A stretch of 64,000 nt of DNA from Mycobacterium colombiense (GTDB taxonomy: Bacteria; Actinomycetota; Actinomycetes; Mycobacteriales; Mycobacteriaceae). The notes under the pieces are model-generated. The model saw nothing but the letters and a program-made list of their open reading frames with translations. It did no database searches and was not told the DNA's origin. Location: the NCBI RefSeq assembly GCF_001665835.1, contig NZ_LZSX01000068.1:1-64000 (forward strand), in the 5' to 3' direction. The position numbers were made by a program, and so were the translations under genes. Of this stretch, positions 37,524 to 46,570 are shown piece by piece. Positions within the stretch are counted from its first letter, which is position 1, and every line of letters starts with the position of its first letter.

Positions 37524-38530
37524 CGCGGGGTTTCGTCGCGCTGGCCGCGACGGTCGTATTCCTGTTGGCCGGATGTGTCTCGCGCACAGCGAGTTTGGGG
37601 CCCAAACCGCCGCCGGCCCCGGTGCCGCTGTCGGAGCTGACCGGTCTCACCCTGCAGGTGGGGGACCAGAAGGGTGGCACCGAAGCGCTGCTGCGCGCCG
37701 CCGGGCAGCTGGACAACCTGCCCTACCGCGTCGCGTTCTCGACGTTCACTTCCGGGCCGCCGCAGGTCGAGGCGGCCACCGCGGGCAAGATCGACTTCGC
37801 GATCACCGGCAACACGCCGCCGATCTTCGGGGCCGCCAGCAACGCGAAGATCAAGGCGGTCTCCGCGTACGGTGGCGGCGGGGCGGGCAATCGCGTTCTG
37901 GTGCATGCCGATTCGCCCATCACGTCGGTCTCCGACCTGCGTGGCAAGGCGATCGCCGTCGCCAAGGGCAGCTCGTCGCACGCCAACCTGCTGGCCCAGC
38001 TGGACAAGGCCGGGCTCAAACCCGCCGAGGTAAAGTTCGTGTTCCTGCAGCCCGCCGACGCGCTGTCGGCGTTCAGCCAGCATCAGGCCGACGCCTGGGC
38101 CATCTGGGATCCGTATACGGCCCAGGCCGAACAGCAGATCCCGGTGCGCAGCATCGCCGAGGCGCAGGGCGTCACCAATGGCGACTGGGTGGGCGTCGCA
38201 TCCGACCAGGCGCTGGACGACCCGAAGCGCAACACCGCGCTGTCCGACCTGCTGGTACGTTTCGAGAAGGCCGTACAGTGGGCCAGGGCTCACCCCCAAC
38301 AATGGGCCCAAGACTATTCCGCCGCAGTAGGATTGGATCCCCAAGTGGCGGCGGTCGCGGCGACGCGCAGCCTGCGACTACCGACCGAACTCGGTGACGA
38401 CGTGGTCGCGTCGGAACAGAAGCTGGCCGATTTGTTCGCGGCCGCAGGCCAGCTCGCATCGTCGCCCCGGTTTGCCAACTGGGTCGACCGTCGATTCAAT
38501 GAGGCGTTGCGACAAGGCCTCGCCAGCTGA
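37520..38530 (+). CDS. ssuA: Sulfonate-binding lipoprotein SsuA
   Basis: 336-residue periplasmic-type binding protein. The signal peptide MTRGFVALAATVVFLLAGC ends in a lipobox LAGC, so it is anchored by lipid on the outer membrane face. The mature part is an NMT1/ABC-substrate-binding domain (LQVGDQKGGTEALLRAAGQL, VEAATAGKIDFAITGNTPPIF, VAKGSSSHANLLAQLDKAG, AWAIWDPYTAQAEQ). The TTG start overlaps the ssuB stop (TTGA). SsuA captures aliphatic sulfonates for SsuBC and SsuD. Confidence 0.92.
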   Translation: MTRGFVALAATVVFLLAGCVSRTASLGPKPPPAPVPLSELTGLTLQVGDQKGGTEALLRAAGQLDNLPYRVAFSTFTSGPPQVEAATAGKIDFAITGNTPPIFGAASNAKIKAVSAYGGGGAGNRVLVHADSPITSVSDLRGKAIAVAKGSSSHANLLAQLDKAGLKPAEVKFVFLQPADALSAFSQHQADAWAIWDPYTAQAEQQIPVRSIAEAQGVTNGDWVGVASDQALDDPKRNTALSDLLVRFEKAVQWARAHPQQWAQDYSAAVGLDPQVAAVAATRSLRLPTELGDDVVASEQKLADLFAAAGQLASSPRFANWVDRRFNEALRQGLAS

Positions 38531-38541
38531 TCTGAGGAGTT

Positions 38542-39633
38542 ATGGCGGCAAAGTTCTTCTGGTTCCTGCCGACCACCGGCGACAGCCGATCCATCGTGGG
38601 TGGTTCGCATGCGTCGTCGCACCACGTGGTTCCGGCGAGTCATCGCAAGCCGACGCGCCGCTATCTGGCCGAGGTGGCGCGCGCCGCGGACCGGCTCGGC
38701 TACGAGGGCGTGCTGACTCCCACCGGGACCTGGTGTGAGGACGCGTGGTTGACGGCGTCGGCGCTGCTGGCCGAGACGGAACGGTTGAAGTTCCTGGTCG
38801 CGTTCCGGCCGGGCCTGGTGCCGCCGACGCTGGCCGCGCAGCAGACCGCGACGCTGCAGCGCTTTTCGGATGGCCGGGTGCTGCTCAACGTCGTCAGCGG
38901 TAGCGACGACCGCGAGCAGCGTCGCTTCGGTGACTGGCTCGGCCACGACGAGCGCTACGCGCGCACCGGCGAATTCCTGCACATCGTCAGTTCGGTGTGG
39001 CGGCGGGAATCCGTCGACTTCGAGGGCAAGTACTACCACGTCGAAGACGCACGGGTGTCCGAGCCGCCGGATCCGTTGCCGCAGATCTATTTCGGCGGAT
39101 CCTCACCGCCGGCACTGGCGATCGCGGCCGAATACGTGGACGTGTACCTCACCTGGGGTGAGCCGCCGCAGGCCGCGGCGGAGAAGATCACCAAGGTTCG
39201 GGCGCTGGCCCAGGAGCGTGGCCGCAACGTGCGGTTCGGGATCCGGTTGCACACCATCAGCCGCGACACCTCCGCTGCGGCATGGGCCGTGGCCGAGGAA
39301 CTGGTCAGCGAACTTAGCCCCGAGCAGATCGCGAATGCCACTGAGCAGCATGCACGTTCGGAATCCGAAGGGCAGCGCCGCATGACCGCGCTGCACGGCG
39401 GCCGCCTCGACAAGCTGGAGATCTACCCGAACCTGTGGGCCGGAGTCGGGCTGGTGCGCGGCGGTGCGGGCACCGCGCTGGTCGGCAGCCACCAGGAAGT
39501 CGCCAACCTCATCGCCGAATACCACGCGCTGGGCTTCGACGAATTCATCCTGTCGGGCTATCCGCATCTGGAAGAGGCCTACTGGTTCGCCGAGGGAGTG
39601 CTGCCGATCCTGCGCAACAAGGGCGTTGCCTGA
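38542..39633 (+). CDS. ssuD: FMNH2-dependent alkanesulfonate monooxygenase SsuD
   Basis: 363-residue luciferase-like TIM-barrel enzyme that splits alkanesulfonates into aldehyde and sulfite, releasing sulfur for growth. Conserved parts are KFFWFLPTTGDSR, SALLAETERLKFLVAFRPG, VVSGSDDREQRRFGDWL, GHDERYARTGEFL, PQIYFGGSSPPAL and FILSGYPHLEEAYWFAEGVLP. GAGGAG before the ATG (ends 38538) is a good ribosome-binding site. It closes the ssuCBA operon after an 11-base gap. A flavin reductase partner is not encoded nearby, so it must be elsewhere. Confidence 0.94.
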   Translation: MAAKFFWFLPTTGDSRSIVGGSHASSHHVVPASHRKPTRRYLAEVARAADRLGYEGVLTPTGTWCEDAWLTASALLAETERLKFLVAFRPGLVPPTLAAQQTATLQRFSDGRVLLNVVSGSDDREQRRFGDWLGHDERYARTGEFLHIVSSVWRRESVDFEGKYYHVEDARVSEPPDPLPQIYFGGSSPPALAIAAEYVDVYLTWGEPPQAAAEKITKVRALAQERGRNVRFGIRLHTISRDTSAAAWAVAEELVSELSPEQIANATEQHARSESEGQRRMTALHGGRLDKLEIYPNLWAGVGLVRGGAGTALVGSHQEVANLIAEYHALGFDEFILSGYPHLEEAYWFAEGVLPILRNKGVA

Positions 39634-39656
39634 TGGAGGATTGAACACGCGTCAGT

Positions 39657-40349
39657 ATGGGCATCCTCGTGCCCGTGAGGACGGTGGAATATGCCCCCGG
39701 CCGGTGGGCCGATGTCTTCGGCGAGCCGGCGCCGTCCACGATCTTGCTGTGGCACGGCGCGCAAACCGACGCCCGCGCCGCCGTCGGCCCCTTGGCCGGC
39801 ATGCTGGCCGGGCGGTCCGCGGTGGTGGTGGCACCGGACTGGAACTCCCACGCCGACGACTGCGGGCGGGAAGATCTGCTGCGGTCGCTGGAGTTCACCC
39901 GCAACCTCGCCACCGACGCCGGGCGCATCCTGCTTGTCGGGTGGTCGATGGGCGGTGCCGCCGCGGCGGGCGTGACGCTGCACGCGGCGCAATTCGACTT
40001 CGCTCCGGCGCACACGGTGTGCCTCGCCGGGGCCTTCATGGCCCCCGATCCGATTTCCGGTGCGCCGCTGACCGTCGGGCTGAGCGCCGTCGAGGTCGGT
40101 TCGCCGTTCTCGTTGCTGCACGGCCTCGACGATGACGTCGTGCCGGTGGACGCCAGCAGGGCTTTCGCCGCCCGGCTGGAACGTATCGGTTGGCCCGTGG
40201 AGGTGGTGGAACTGGCGGCCGATCACGGGTCGATCGCCGGCGCCGACTACGACGCCCTCGCGGACCGCTACGAACCGGCGAAGGACGGCCCGGCTCGAAT
40301 CATGGCGCAACAGGTCGCCGGCCTGATCGCGGCGATGCTGGGCGGTTGA
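39657..40349 (+). CDS. Alpha/beta-hydrolase (dienelactone-hydrolase-like)
   Basis: 230 residues with a complete hydrolase triad pattern. The oxyanion strand is ILLWHGAQTDAR and the nucleophile elbow GWSMGGAAAAGV has Ser at its centre. The acid is in LLHGLDDDVVPVDASRAF and the base in VELAADHGSIAG. There is no signal peptide. It starts 23 bases after ssuD and ends 47 bases before cobN. It may be co-transcribed with the ssu genes, but its substrate is not evident. The start at 39657 is not backed by a strong ribosome-binding site. Confidence 0.82.
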   Translation: MGILVPVRTVEYAPGRWADVFGEPAPSTILLWHGAQTDARAAVGPLAGMLAGRSAVVVAPDWNSHADDCGREDLLRSLEFTRNLATDAGRILLVGWSMGGAAAAGVTLHAAQFDFAPAHTVCLAGAFMAPDPISGAPLTVGLSAVEVGSPFSLLHGLDDDVVPVDASRAFAARLERIGWPVEVVELAADHGSIAGADYDALADRYEPAKDGPARIMAQQVAGLIAAMLGG

Positions 40350-40396
40350 CCGGTCCCAGTAGGCGCGAGCGCGCCTCGTTGCGGTACGAATGACGG

Positions 40397-43300
40397 GTGG
40401 CTGAGCCGACCATCCTGCTGTTATCGACATCCGATACGGACCTGATCAGCGCCCGTTCCAGCGGGAAGAACTATCGGTGGGCCAACCCGTCGCGGCTGTC
40501 GGAAGAGGAGCTGCCCGACCTGCTGGCCGGCGTCGCCATCGTGGTGGTGCGGATCCTCGGCGGCTACCGGGCGTGGCAAAGCGGCATCGACACGGTGATC
40601 GCCAGCGGGGTGCCCACGGTGTTGGTCAGCGGCGAGCAGGCCGCCGACGCCGAGTTGACCGGTCTGTCCACGCTGGCGGCCGGCATCGCGGTGCAGGCGC
40701 ACATCTACCTGGCCCACGGCGGTGTGGACAACCTGCGCCAGCTGCACGCCTTCCTCTCGGACACCGTGCTGATGACCGGGTTTGGATTCACCCCGCCGGT
40801 CGTGACCCCGACGTGGGGGGAACTGCCGCGGCCGAACGCCGTTGATACCGACGGCCCGACGATCGCCGTGCTGTACTACCGCGCGCAGCACCTGGCCGGC
40901 AACACCGGCTACGTCGAGGCGCTGTGCCGGGCCATCGAAGACGCCGGCGCGCGGGCGATGCCGGTCTACTGCGCATCGCTGCGCACCGCCGAACCCGAAC
41001 TGCTGCAACGGCTGGGCGACGCCGACGCCATGGTGGTCACCGTCCTGGCCGCCGGGGGACTGAAGCCGGCCACGGTGTCGGCCGGCGGCGACGATGACAG
41101 CTGGAACGTCGAACACCTTGCCGCGCTGGATATCCCGATCCTGCAGGGACTGTGCCTCACCAGTCCCCGCGACCAATGGCGCGCGAACGACGACGGCCTG
41201 AGCCCGCTCGACGTGGCAAGCCAGGTGGCGGTGCCCGAGTTCGACGGCCGCATCATCACCGTGCCGTTCTCCTTCAAAGAGATCGACGACGACGGACTGA
41301 TCTCTTACGTCGCCGACACTGAACGGTGCGCCCGGGTCGCGGGCTTGGCGGTCCGCCACGCGCGGCTGCGCCATGTCGCCCCGGCGGATAAGCGGGTGGC
41401 CCTGGTGTTCTCGGCCTATCCCACCAAGCACGCCCGCATCGGTAACGCGGTCGGGTTGGACACGCCGGCCAGCGCCGTCGCGCTGCTGCAGGCGATGCGC
41501 GAGCACGGCTACCGGGTGGGTGAGTTGCCGGGCGTCGAGGCCAACGACGGCGACGCCCTGATCCACGCGCTGATCGAGCGGGGCGGACACGACCCCGACT
41601 GGCTCACCGAAGGCCAGCTGGCAGGCAACCCGATCCGGGTGTCCGCCAAAGATTACCGCGAATGGTTCGCGACCCTACCCACCGAGTTCACCGACGCCGT
41701 CACCGAGCACTGGGGCCCGGCACCCGGGAATCTCTTTGTGGACCGCAGCAACGATCCCGACGGCGAAATCGTCATCGCCGCAATGCAATCGGACAACCTG
41801 GTGCTGATGGTGCAGCCGCCCCGCGGCTTCGGCGAAAACCCGGTCGCCATCTACCACGACCCTGATCTGCCGCCCAGCCACCACTACCTGGCCGCCTATC
41901 ACTGGCTCGACGTCGGCTTCGGGTCGCACGCGGTGGTGCATCTGGGCAAGCACGGCAACCTGGAATGGCTGCCCGGCAAGACGCTGGGCATGTCGGCGGC
42001 CTGCGGCCCCGACGCCGCGCTGGGCGACCTGCCGATGATCTACCCGTTCCTGGTCAACGATCCCGGCGAGGGCACACAGGCCAAACGGCGCGCGCACGCC
42101 GTTCTGGTCGACCATCTGATCCCTCCGATGGCGCGCGCCGAATCCTACGGCGACATCGCGCGTTTGGAGCAGCTGCTCGACGAGCACGCCAACGTCGCCG
42201 CGCTGGACCCTGGCAAGCTGCCCGCCATCCGCCAGCAGATCTGGACGCTGATGCGGGCCGCGAAGATGGACCACGATCTGGGCCTGACCGAACGTCCCGA
42301 GGAAGACTCGTTCGACGACATGCTGCTGCACGTCGATGGCTGGCTGTGCGAGATCAAGGATGTCCAGATCCGCGACGGCCTGCACATCCTGGGGCAAAAG
42401 CCCACGGGGGAAGCCGAACTGGATCTGGTGCTGGCGATCCTGCGGGCTCGCCAACTGTTCGGTGGCGAGCACACCCTGCCCGGATTGCGACAGGCCCTGG
42501 GTTTGGCCGAGGACGGCACCGACGACCGGACCGCGGTCGATCACACCGAGGCCGTGGCCCGCCAGCTCGTCGCCGCCCTGCAGGCGACCGGCTGGGATGC
42601 CGATGCGGCCGAACGGATCGCCGGCGCGCCCGACGTCGCCGCGGTGCTGCGATTCGCGGCCACCGAAGTGGTGCCGAGGCTCGCCGGTACCGCCGCCGAA
42701 ATCGAGCAAGTGCTGCGCGCCCTGGACGGCCGGTTCATCCCGGCCGGCCCGTCCGGATCCCCGCTGCGCGGCCTGGTCAACGTGCTGCCCACCGGCCGCA
42801 ACTTCTATTCCGTCGACCCCAAGGCGGTGCCGTCCAGGCTGGCCTGGGAAGCCGGTGTGGCGCTGGCGGATTCGTTGCTCACCCGCTACCGGGACGACCA
42901 CGGGCAGTGGCCGCAATCGGTCGGGCTGTCGGTGTGGGGCACCTCGGCCATGCGCACCGCCGGTGACGACATCGCCGAAGTCCTTGCCCTGCTGGGTGTT
43001 CGGCCGGTGTGGGATGACGCGTCGCGGCGTGTCGTCGATCTGGCGGCGATTCCGCTGGCCGAGCTGGGCCGTCCGCGCATCGACGTGACGGTGCGCATCT
43101 CCGGCTTCTTCCGGGATGCCTTCCCGCACGTCGTGACGATGCTCGACGACGCGGTGCGGTTGGTCGCCGAGCTCGACGAGGCCGCTGAGGACAACTTCGT
43201 CCGCGCGCACGCTCAGGCCGACCTGGCTCAACACGGCGATCAACGCCGCTCCACCACAAGGATTTTCGGATCCAAGCCGGGCACCTACGGCGCGGGGCTG

Positions 43301-43972
43301 CTGCAGCTGATCGACAGCCGAAACTGGCGCGACGACGCCGACCTCGCCGCCGTGTACACGGCGTGGGGCGGCTTCGCCTACGGCCGCGACCTCGATGGCC
43401 GCGAGGCCGTCGACGACATGAACCGGCAGTACCGGCGCATCGCGGTGGCCGCGAAGAACACCGACACCCGCGAACACGACATCGCCGACTCCGACGACTA
43501 TTTCCAGTACCACGGGGGCATGGTGGCCACGGTGCGGGCGCTGACCGGTCAGGCGCCTGCCGCCTACATCGGTGACAACACCCGCCCCGACGCGATCCGC
43601 ACCCGCACGCTGTCGGAGGAGACCACCCGCGTGTTCCGGGCGCGCGTCGTCAACCCGCGCTGGATGTCGGCGATGCGACGGCACGGATACAAGGGCGCGT
43701 TCGAGATGGCGGCGACGGTGGACTACCTGTTCGGCTACGACGCGACGGCCGGGGTGATGGCTGACTGGATGTACGAACAGCTCACCGAGCGCTACGTGCT
43801 GGACCCGGAGAACCGCAAGTTCATGTCGGAGTCCAATCCCTGGGCGCTGCACGGCATGGCCGAACGGCTGCTGGAGGCGGCCGGGCGTGGCATGTGGGCG
43901 CAGCCGCAACCGGAAACGCTCGACGGGTTGCGCCAGGCGCTGCTGGAGACCGAGGGCGATCTGGAAGGCTGA
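40397..43972 (+). CDS. cobN: Cobaltochelatase large subunit CobN
   Basis: 1191-residue ATP-dependent subunit that inserts cobalt into hydrogenobyrinic acid a,c-diamide, the step after CobB in the aerobic route. Length matches Mtb CobN (1194). Recognisable parts are VRILGGYRAWQSG and LVFSAYPTKHARIGNAVGLDTPAS. Also present are HWLDVGFGSHAVVHLGKHGNLEWLPGK (the chelatase active-site His region), VRISGFFRDAFPHVV, YGAGLLQLIDSRNW and VNPRWMSAMRRHGYKGAFEMA. The small subunits CobS and CobT are not in the window. The GTG start fits the family N-terminus. The 3' end meets a convergent SDR gene inside a palindrome. Confidence 0.97.
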   Translation: MAEPTILLLSTSDTDLISARSSGKNYRWANPSRLSEEELPDLLAGVAIVVVRILGGYRAWQSGIDTVIASGVPTVLVSGEQAADAELTGLSTLAAGIAVQAHIYLAHGGVDNLRQLHAFLSDTVLMTGFGFTPPVVTPTWGELPRPNAVDTDGPTIAVLYYRAQHLAGNTGYVEALCRAIEDAGARAMPVYCASLRTAEPELLQRLGDADAMVVTVLAAGGLKPATVSAGGDDDSWNVEHLAALDIPILQGLCLTSPRDQWRANDDGLSPLDVASQVAVPEFDGRIITVPFSFKEIDDDGLISYVADTERCARVAGLAVRHARLRHVAPADKRVALVFSAYPTKHARIGNAVGLDTPASAVALLQAMREHGYRVGELPGVEANDGDALIHALIERGGHDPDWLTEGQLAGNPIRVSAKDYREWFATLPTEFTDAVTEHWGPAPGNLFVDRSNDPDGEIVIAAMQSDNLVLMVQPPRGFGENPVAIYHDPDLPPSHHYLAAYHWLDVGFGSHAVVHLGKHGNLEWLPGKTLGMSAACGPDAALGDLPMIYPFLVNDPGEGTQAKRRAHAVLVDHLIPPMARAESYGDIARLEQLLDEHANVAALDPGKLPAIRQQIWTLMRAAKMDHDLGLTERPEEDSFDDMLLHVDGWLCEIKDVQIRDGLHILGQKPTGEAELDLVLAILRARQLFGGEHTLPGLRQALGLAEDGTDDRTAVDHTEAVARQLVAALQATGWDADAAERIAGAPDVAAVLRFAATEVVPRLAGTAAEIEQVLRALDGRFIPAGPSGSPLRGLVNVLPTGRNFYSVDPKAVPSRLAWEAGVALADSLLTRYRDDHGQWPQSVGLSVWGTSAMRTAGDDIAEVLALLGVRPVWDDASRRVVDLAAIPLAELGRPRIDVTVRISGFFRDAFPHVVTMLDDAVRLVAELDEAAEDNFVRAHAQADLAQHGDQRRSTTRIFGSKPGTYGAGLLQLIDSRNWRDDADLAAVYTAWGGFAYGRDLDGREAVDDMNRQYRRIAVAAKNTDTREHDIADSDDYFQYHGGMVATVRALTGQAPAAYIGDNTRPDAIRTRTLSEETTRVFRARVVNPRWMSAMRRHGYKGAFEMAATVDYLFGYDATAGVMADWMYEQLTERYVLDPENRKFMSESNPWALHGMAERLLEAAGRGMWAQPQPETLDGLRQALLETEGDLEG

Positions 43973-43985
43973 CGGGGCCCGTCAG
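43969..43985. terminator. Palindrome spanning both stop codons of cobN and the convergent SDR
   Basis: CTGACGGG (43969-43976) and CCCGTCAG (43978-43985) are perfect inverse complements around one central base. The TGA of cobN and the TGA of the opposing SDR gene are the mirrored halves. The stem is short and without a U run, so termination activity is uncertain. Confidence 0.4.
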
Positions 43986-44785
43986 ATGAAGTCCGACCCG
44001 CCATCGACGTTGACCGTCGCACCGGTGACATAGCCGTTGCGCCGCGACGCCAGGTAGGCGGTAAGGGAGGCGACCTCTTCGGGCAGTCCGGCGCGGCCGA
44101 GGTCACAGGGCTGGTGAAAGTTGTTGTCGATCCAGGTCATGACGTCGACCGGATTGGTGGCGTCGAGGCCATCGGCGGCGAGGATGTCCTTGAGCGCTTC
44201 GGTGAAGCTCGCGGTGACGATGGTTCCCGGGCACACGCAGTTGACCAGAATGCCGTCCTCGGCAAGGCTTTTCGATAGGTTCTTGGTGACACTGGCCAAC
44301 GCCGATTTCGATGCCGTGTAGGCGATGATCCGCGGGTTTTGCCGCTGAATCGAATGCGCGGACAACGTCACGATGCGGGCCCAGTCCGCGGAGCGCAGCA
44401 GCGGCAAGGCGGCGCGAATCGATCGGACGGCCGACATCGTGCCGAGGGTGAACGCCTCGTCCCACTGTGCGTCGTCCATCTGCTCGAAGTAGCCGTCGCC
44501 CGGCCCGATCGTGTGGACCAGGCTGTTGAGTTGCCCCCAACGTTGCGCGACGGCGGCGAAGCCGGCGGTGATGGACTCGCCGTCGGTCATATCCACGCTG
44601 ATGCCCACGGCATCCGGAGCGCCCGCCCGGCGCAGCGACGAGACGGCGGCATCGAGCGCCTGGTGGCCTCTGGCCATCACCGCCACGCTGGCTCCTTCGG
44701 CCGCAAGGGTTTCGGCGATGGCCAGCCCCATGCCCTTGCTGCCGCCGGTGACCACGGCCGTCGATCCGGCAAGGCCCAGGTCCAT
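43982..44785 (-). CDS. Short-chain dehydrogenase/reductase (3-ketoacyl reductase type)
   Basis: 267-residue classical SDR. The cofactor turn is TGGSKGMGLAIAE, then the HTIGPGDG segment, catalytic Ser in LSAHSIQRQN, YTASKSALASVTKNL (YxxxK) and the C-terminal GATVNVDGGSDFI. It is the last gene of a leftward four-gene set (DUF1214, sulfotransferase, TetR, SDR) and begins 2 bases after the TetR gene's stop. The substrate is unknown. The company of a sulfotransferase and DUF1214 protein hints at modification of a lipid or steroid-like alcohol. Confidence 0.85.
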   Translation of the reverse strand: MDLGLAGSTAVVTGGSKGMGLAIAETLAAEGASVAVMARGHQALDAAVSSLRRAGAPDAVGISVDMTDGESITAGFAAVAQRWGQLNSLVHTIGPGDGYFEQMDDAQWDEAFTLGTMSAVRSIRAALPLLRSADWARIVTLSAHSIQRQNPRIIAYTASKSALASVTKNLSKSLAEDGILVNCVCPGTIVTASFTEALKDILAADGLDATNPVDVMTWIDNNFHQPCDLGRAGLPEEVASLTAYLASRRNGYVTGATVNVDGGSDFI

Positions 44786-44787
44786 CG

Positions 44788-45420
44788 CTAGTCTCCTTTG
44801 CTCGATCCTGCGACCCGCGCGCCCAGCCCACGCAGGCAGAACTGCAGCATGCGTTCGCGGAGAACGTTGCGGTCGAAATCGCCGGTCGCCCAGTGTTGGT
44901 TGATGCCAGCCCAGACCACCCCGTGAATGAACTGAGCGTCCGTCATCGGGTCGACGTGATGGAACACCCCGCGCTGCAGGCCGCGCTGCAGCGCCTCGCT
45001 GAGCGGCTTGAGCATCACCGCGTATGCGGGCTGAACAAGTGCGGAGGACTGCGACTGAGCTTCCATCGACAGACGACGCAAGTCGGATCTGATGTTGTCA
45101 TCGAACGCCAGGTCGAGTCGTCCATCGATCCACGCCGCGACCGCGTCGACCTCCGTGGCGGCAGGTGCCATCCGGCGTCGCAGTCGCCGTTCCTCCGCGC
45201 GCGCCATGTCGAGAAAGAGCGCGGCCACCAAATCGTCCTTGGATAGGAAGTGCCGATAGAACGCCCGGGTGCCCAGCGCGGCCCGGTCGAGCACCGCGCC
45301 GATGCTGAGCTTCCCAATTCCCTGCTCCCGCAGCACGGTTGAAGCGGCGGCCAGGATCTCGCGGCGCACCGCTGCGTCCGGGCCGAGTTTTTCGCGTCGC
45401 CGCGTGCGGGGAGTGCTCAC
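44788..45420 (-). CDS. TetR/AcrR family transcriptional regulator
   Basis: 210 residues from the GTG at 45420. The N-terminal HTH is REILAAASTVLREQGIGKLSIGAVLDRAALGTRAFYRHFLSKDDLV in pieces, with the usual TetR recognition helix before YRHF. The C-terminal ligand domain carries a conserved tail (QFIHGVVWAGINQHWATGDF). The reading frame is open upstream into the sulfotransferase, but the GTG at 45420 places the start 5 bases after that gene's stop. As a member of the operon it probably represses it through the palindrome at 47841-47857. Confidence 0.85.
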   Translation of the reverse strand: MSTPRTRRREKLGPDAAVRREILAAASTVLREQGIGKLSIGAVLDRAALGTRAFYRHFLSKDDLVAALFLDMARAEERRLRRRMAPAATEVDAVAAWIDGRLDLAFDDNIRSDLRRLSMEAQSQSSALVQPAYAVMLKPLSEALQRGLQRGVFHHVDPMTDAQFIHGVVWAGINQHWATGDFDRNVLRERMLQFCLRGLGARVAGSSKGD

Positions 45421-45424
45421 GGAT

Positions 45425-46570
45425 TCAGGCGGTCGCGTCGTAGGTGGCGAGATAGTCCGCAAACCGCTCGCGAACGCCTTCAGGTGTCAGGCCGTAGTCG
45501 GCCAGGGCGTAGTCATGTGCGCCGCGGGAGCCGGGCCGGTGGTCCGTGGCCCAACCCGTGACCGCGGTGAGGGTGGCATCGGTGAAGTTCAGGCCCAGGG
45601 TGTCGTAGCTGGTTTGCAGCGTGGCCACCGGATCCGTCTGGAGGTCCGCGAACGAGACGTCGGCGAATCGGTTGTCGCCCATCCGGCTGCGGAAATCCAT
45701 CGCCCGCCGGACACCTTCGACCCAGCTGTCGACTTGCTCGGCGCCGAGTTCGCTCGCGTCGTCACGGTCGCTGCTCCAGCTACGCACATACCGGATCAGG
45801 CTGCAGACCGAACCCATTACTTTGGCCGGGTCGCGGTGACTCCACAGGAATTTGGCGTCGGGATATGCCTCGACGAGGGCGTCGAGGGCAAACATGTGCA
45901 CCGGCGTCTTGAGATGCCACAGCACCGGCGGACAGTGCCATTGCAGCAGCCGGAGCACTCGCCGATGAAAGGTGTAGGTCTCGCGCATGTCGCAGCCCAT
46001 CAACCACCCGAGGTACCCGGGTGCGCGCACGGCACCGTCAAAGTGGAACGTGCGGAAGCTCATTCCCATCAGGTCCTGGCATTCGGTCGGCGCTGTGGCC
46101 TCGGAGTTGTACAAGGTCTTCATCAGCGGGAACATGTCGTCGAGCATCTTCAGGCCGGCCTCGGCCTGCGCGATCCGCGGGTCGCTGTGTTCGGTGGCGG
46201 CCTCCGGCGGTGGGGTAGGCGCTTGCGACTCCCACATCCGCAGCGATCGGAACTGGGGATCGGCGGCCACCAGCTGGCTCAGCGCGGTGGTTCCGGTGCG
46301 CGGCAGGCCGATGACGAAGACCGGGCCCCCGACCACCTGGTCGTCGATCTCGGGGTGCTGCCGGTAGGCGTCCTCGACCTTGAGGCGTTGGATCAGGGCA
46401 TTGCTGATGGTGGCGTGCTGGATGACCCGTCCGATGTCGTTGAGGTCCGCCTCGCTGTTCAGCGCGTCGACGATCCGTTCTAGTCCCTCGCGATAGTAAG
46501 ACGATCCGAAATCGTCCAGACCGGTTGCGGTTCGAGCGCCGTCCTCCAACTCGTCAGCGTCGAAGGTCAC
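45425..46570 (-). CDS. PAPS-dependent sulfotransferase (Stf family)
   Basis: 381 residues with the 5'-phosphosulfate loop GLPRTGTTALSQLV near residue 87 and the 3'-phosphate site region FLWSHRDPAKVMGSVCSLIRY. It resembles mycobacterial sulfotransferases such as Rv2267c/Stf3 in layout, with an N-terminal helical region before the PAPS loop and a C-terminal ALADYGLTPEGVRERFADYLATY tail. It should transfer sulfate to a hydroxyl on a lipid or sugar; the acceptor is unknown. Its start overlaps the stop of the DUF1214 gene by four bases, so the two are translated together. Confidence 0.88.
   Translation of the reverse strand: MTFDADELEDGARTATGLDDFGSSYYREGLERIVDALNSEADLNDIGRVIQHATISNALIQRLKVEDAYRQHPEIDDQVVGGPVFVIGLPRTGTTALSQLVAADPQFRSLRMWESQAPTPPPEAATEHSDPRIAQAEAGLKMLDDMFPLMKTLYNSEATAPTECQDLMGMSFRTFHFDGAVRAPGYLGWLMGCDMRETYTFHRRVLRLLQWHCPPVLWHLKTPVHMFALDALVEAYPDAKFLWSHRDPAKVMGSVCSLIRYVRSWSSDRDDASELGAEQVDSWVEGVRRAMDFRSRMGDNRFADVSFADLQTDPVATLQTSYDTLGLNFTDATLTAVTGWATDHRPGSRGAHDYALADYGLTPEGVRERFADYLATYDATA

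Noticed and set aside
26100..44000. Cobalamin riboswitch near the cob genes
   Set aside because: I looked for the B12-box type sequence before cobL, cobG, cobH and cobN. The leaders are too short (coupled or leaderless starts) and no such box was seen.
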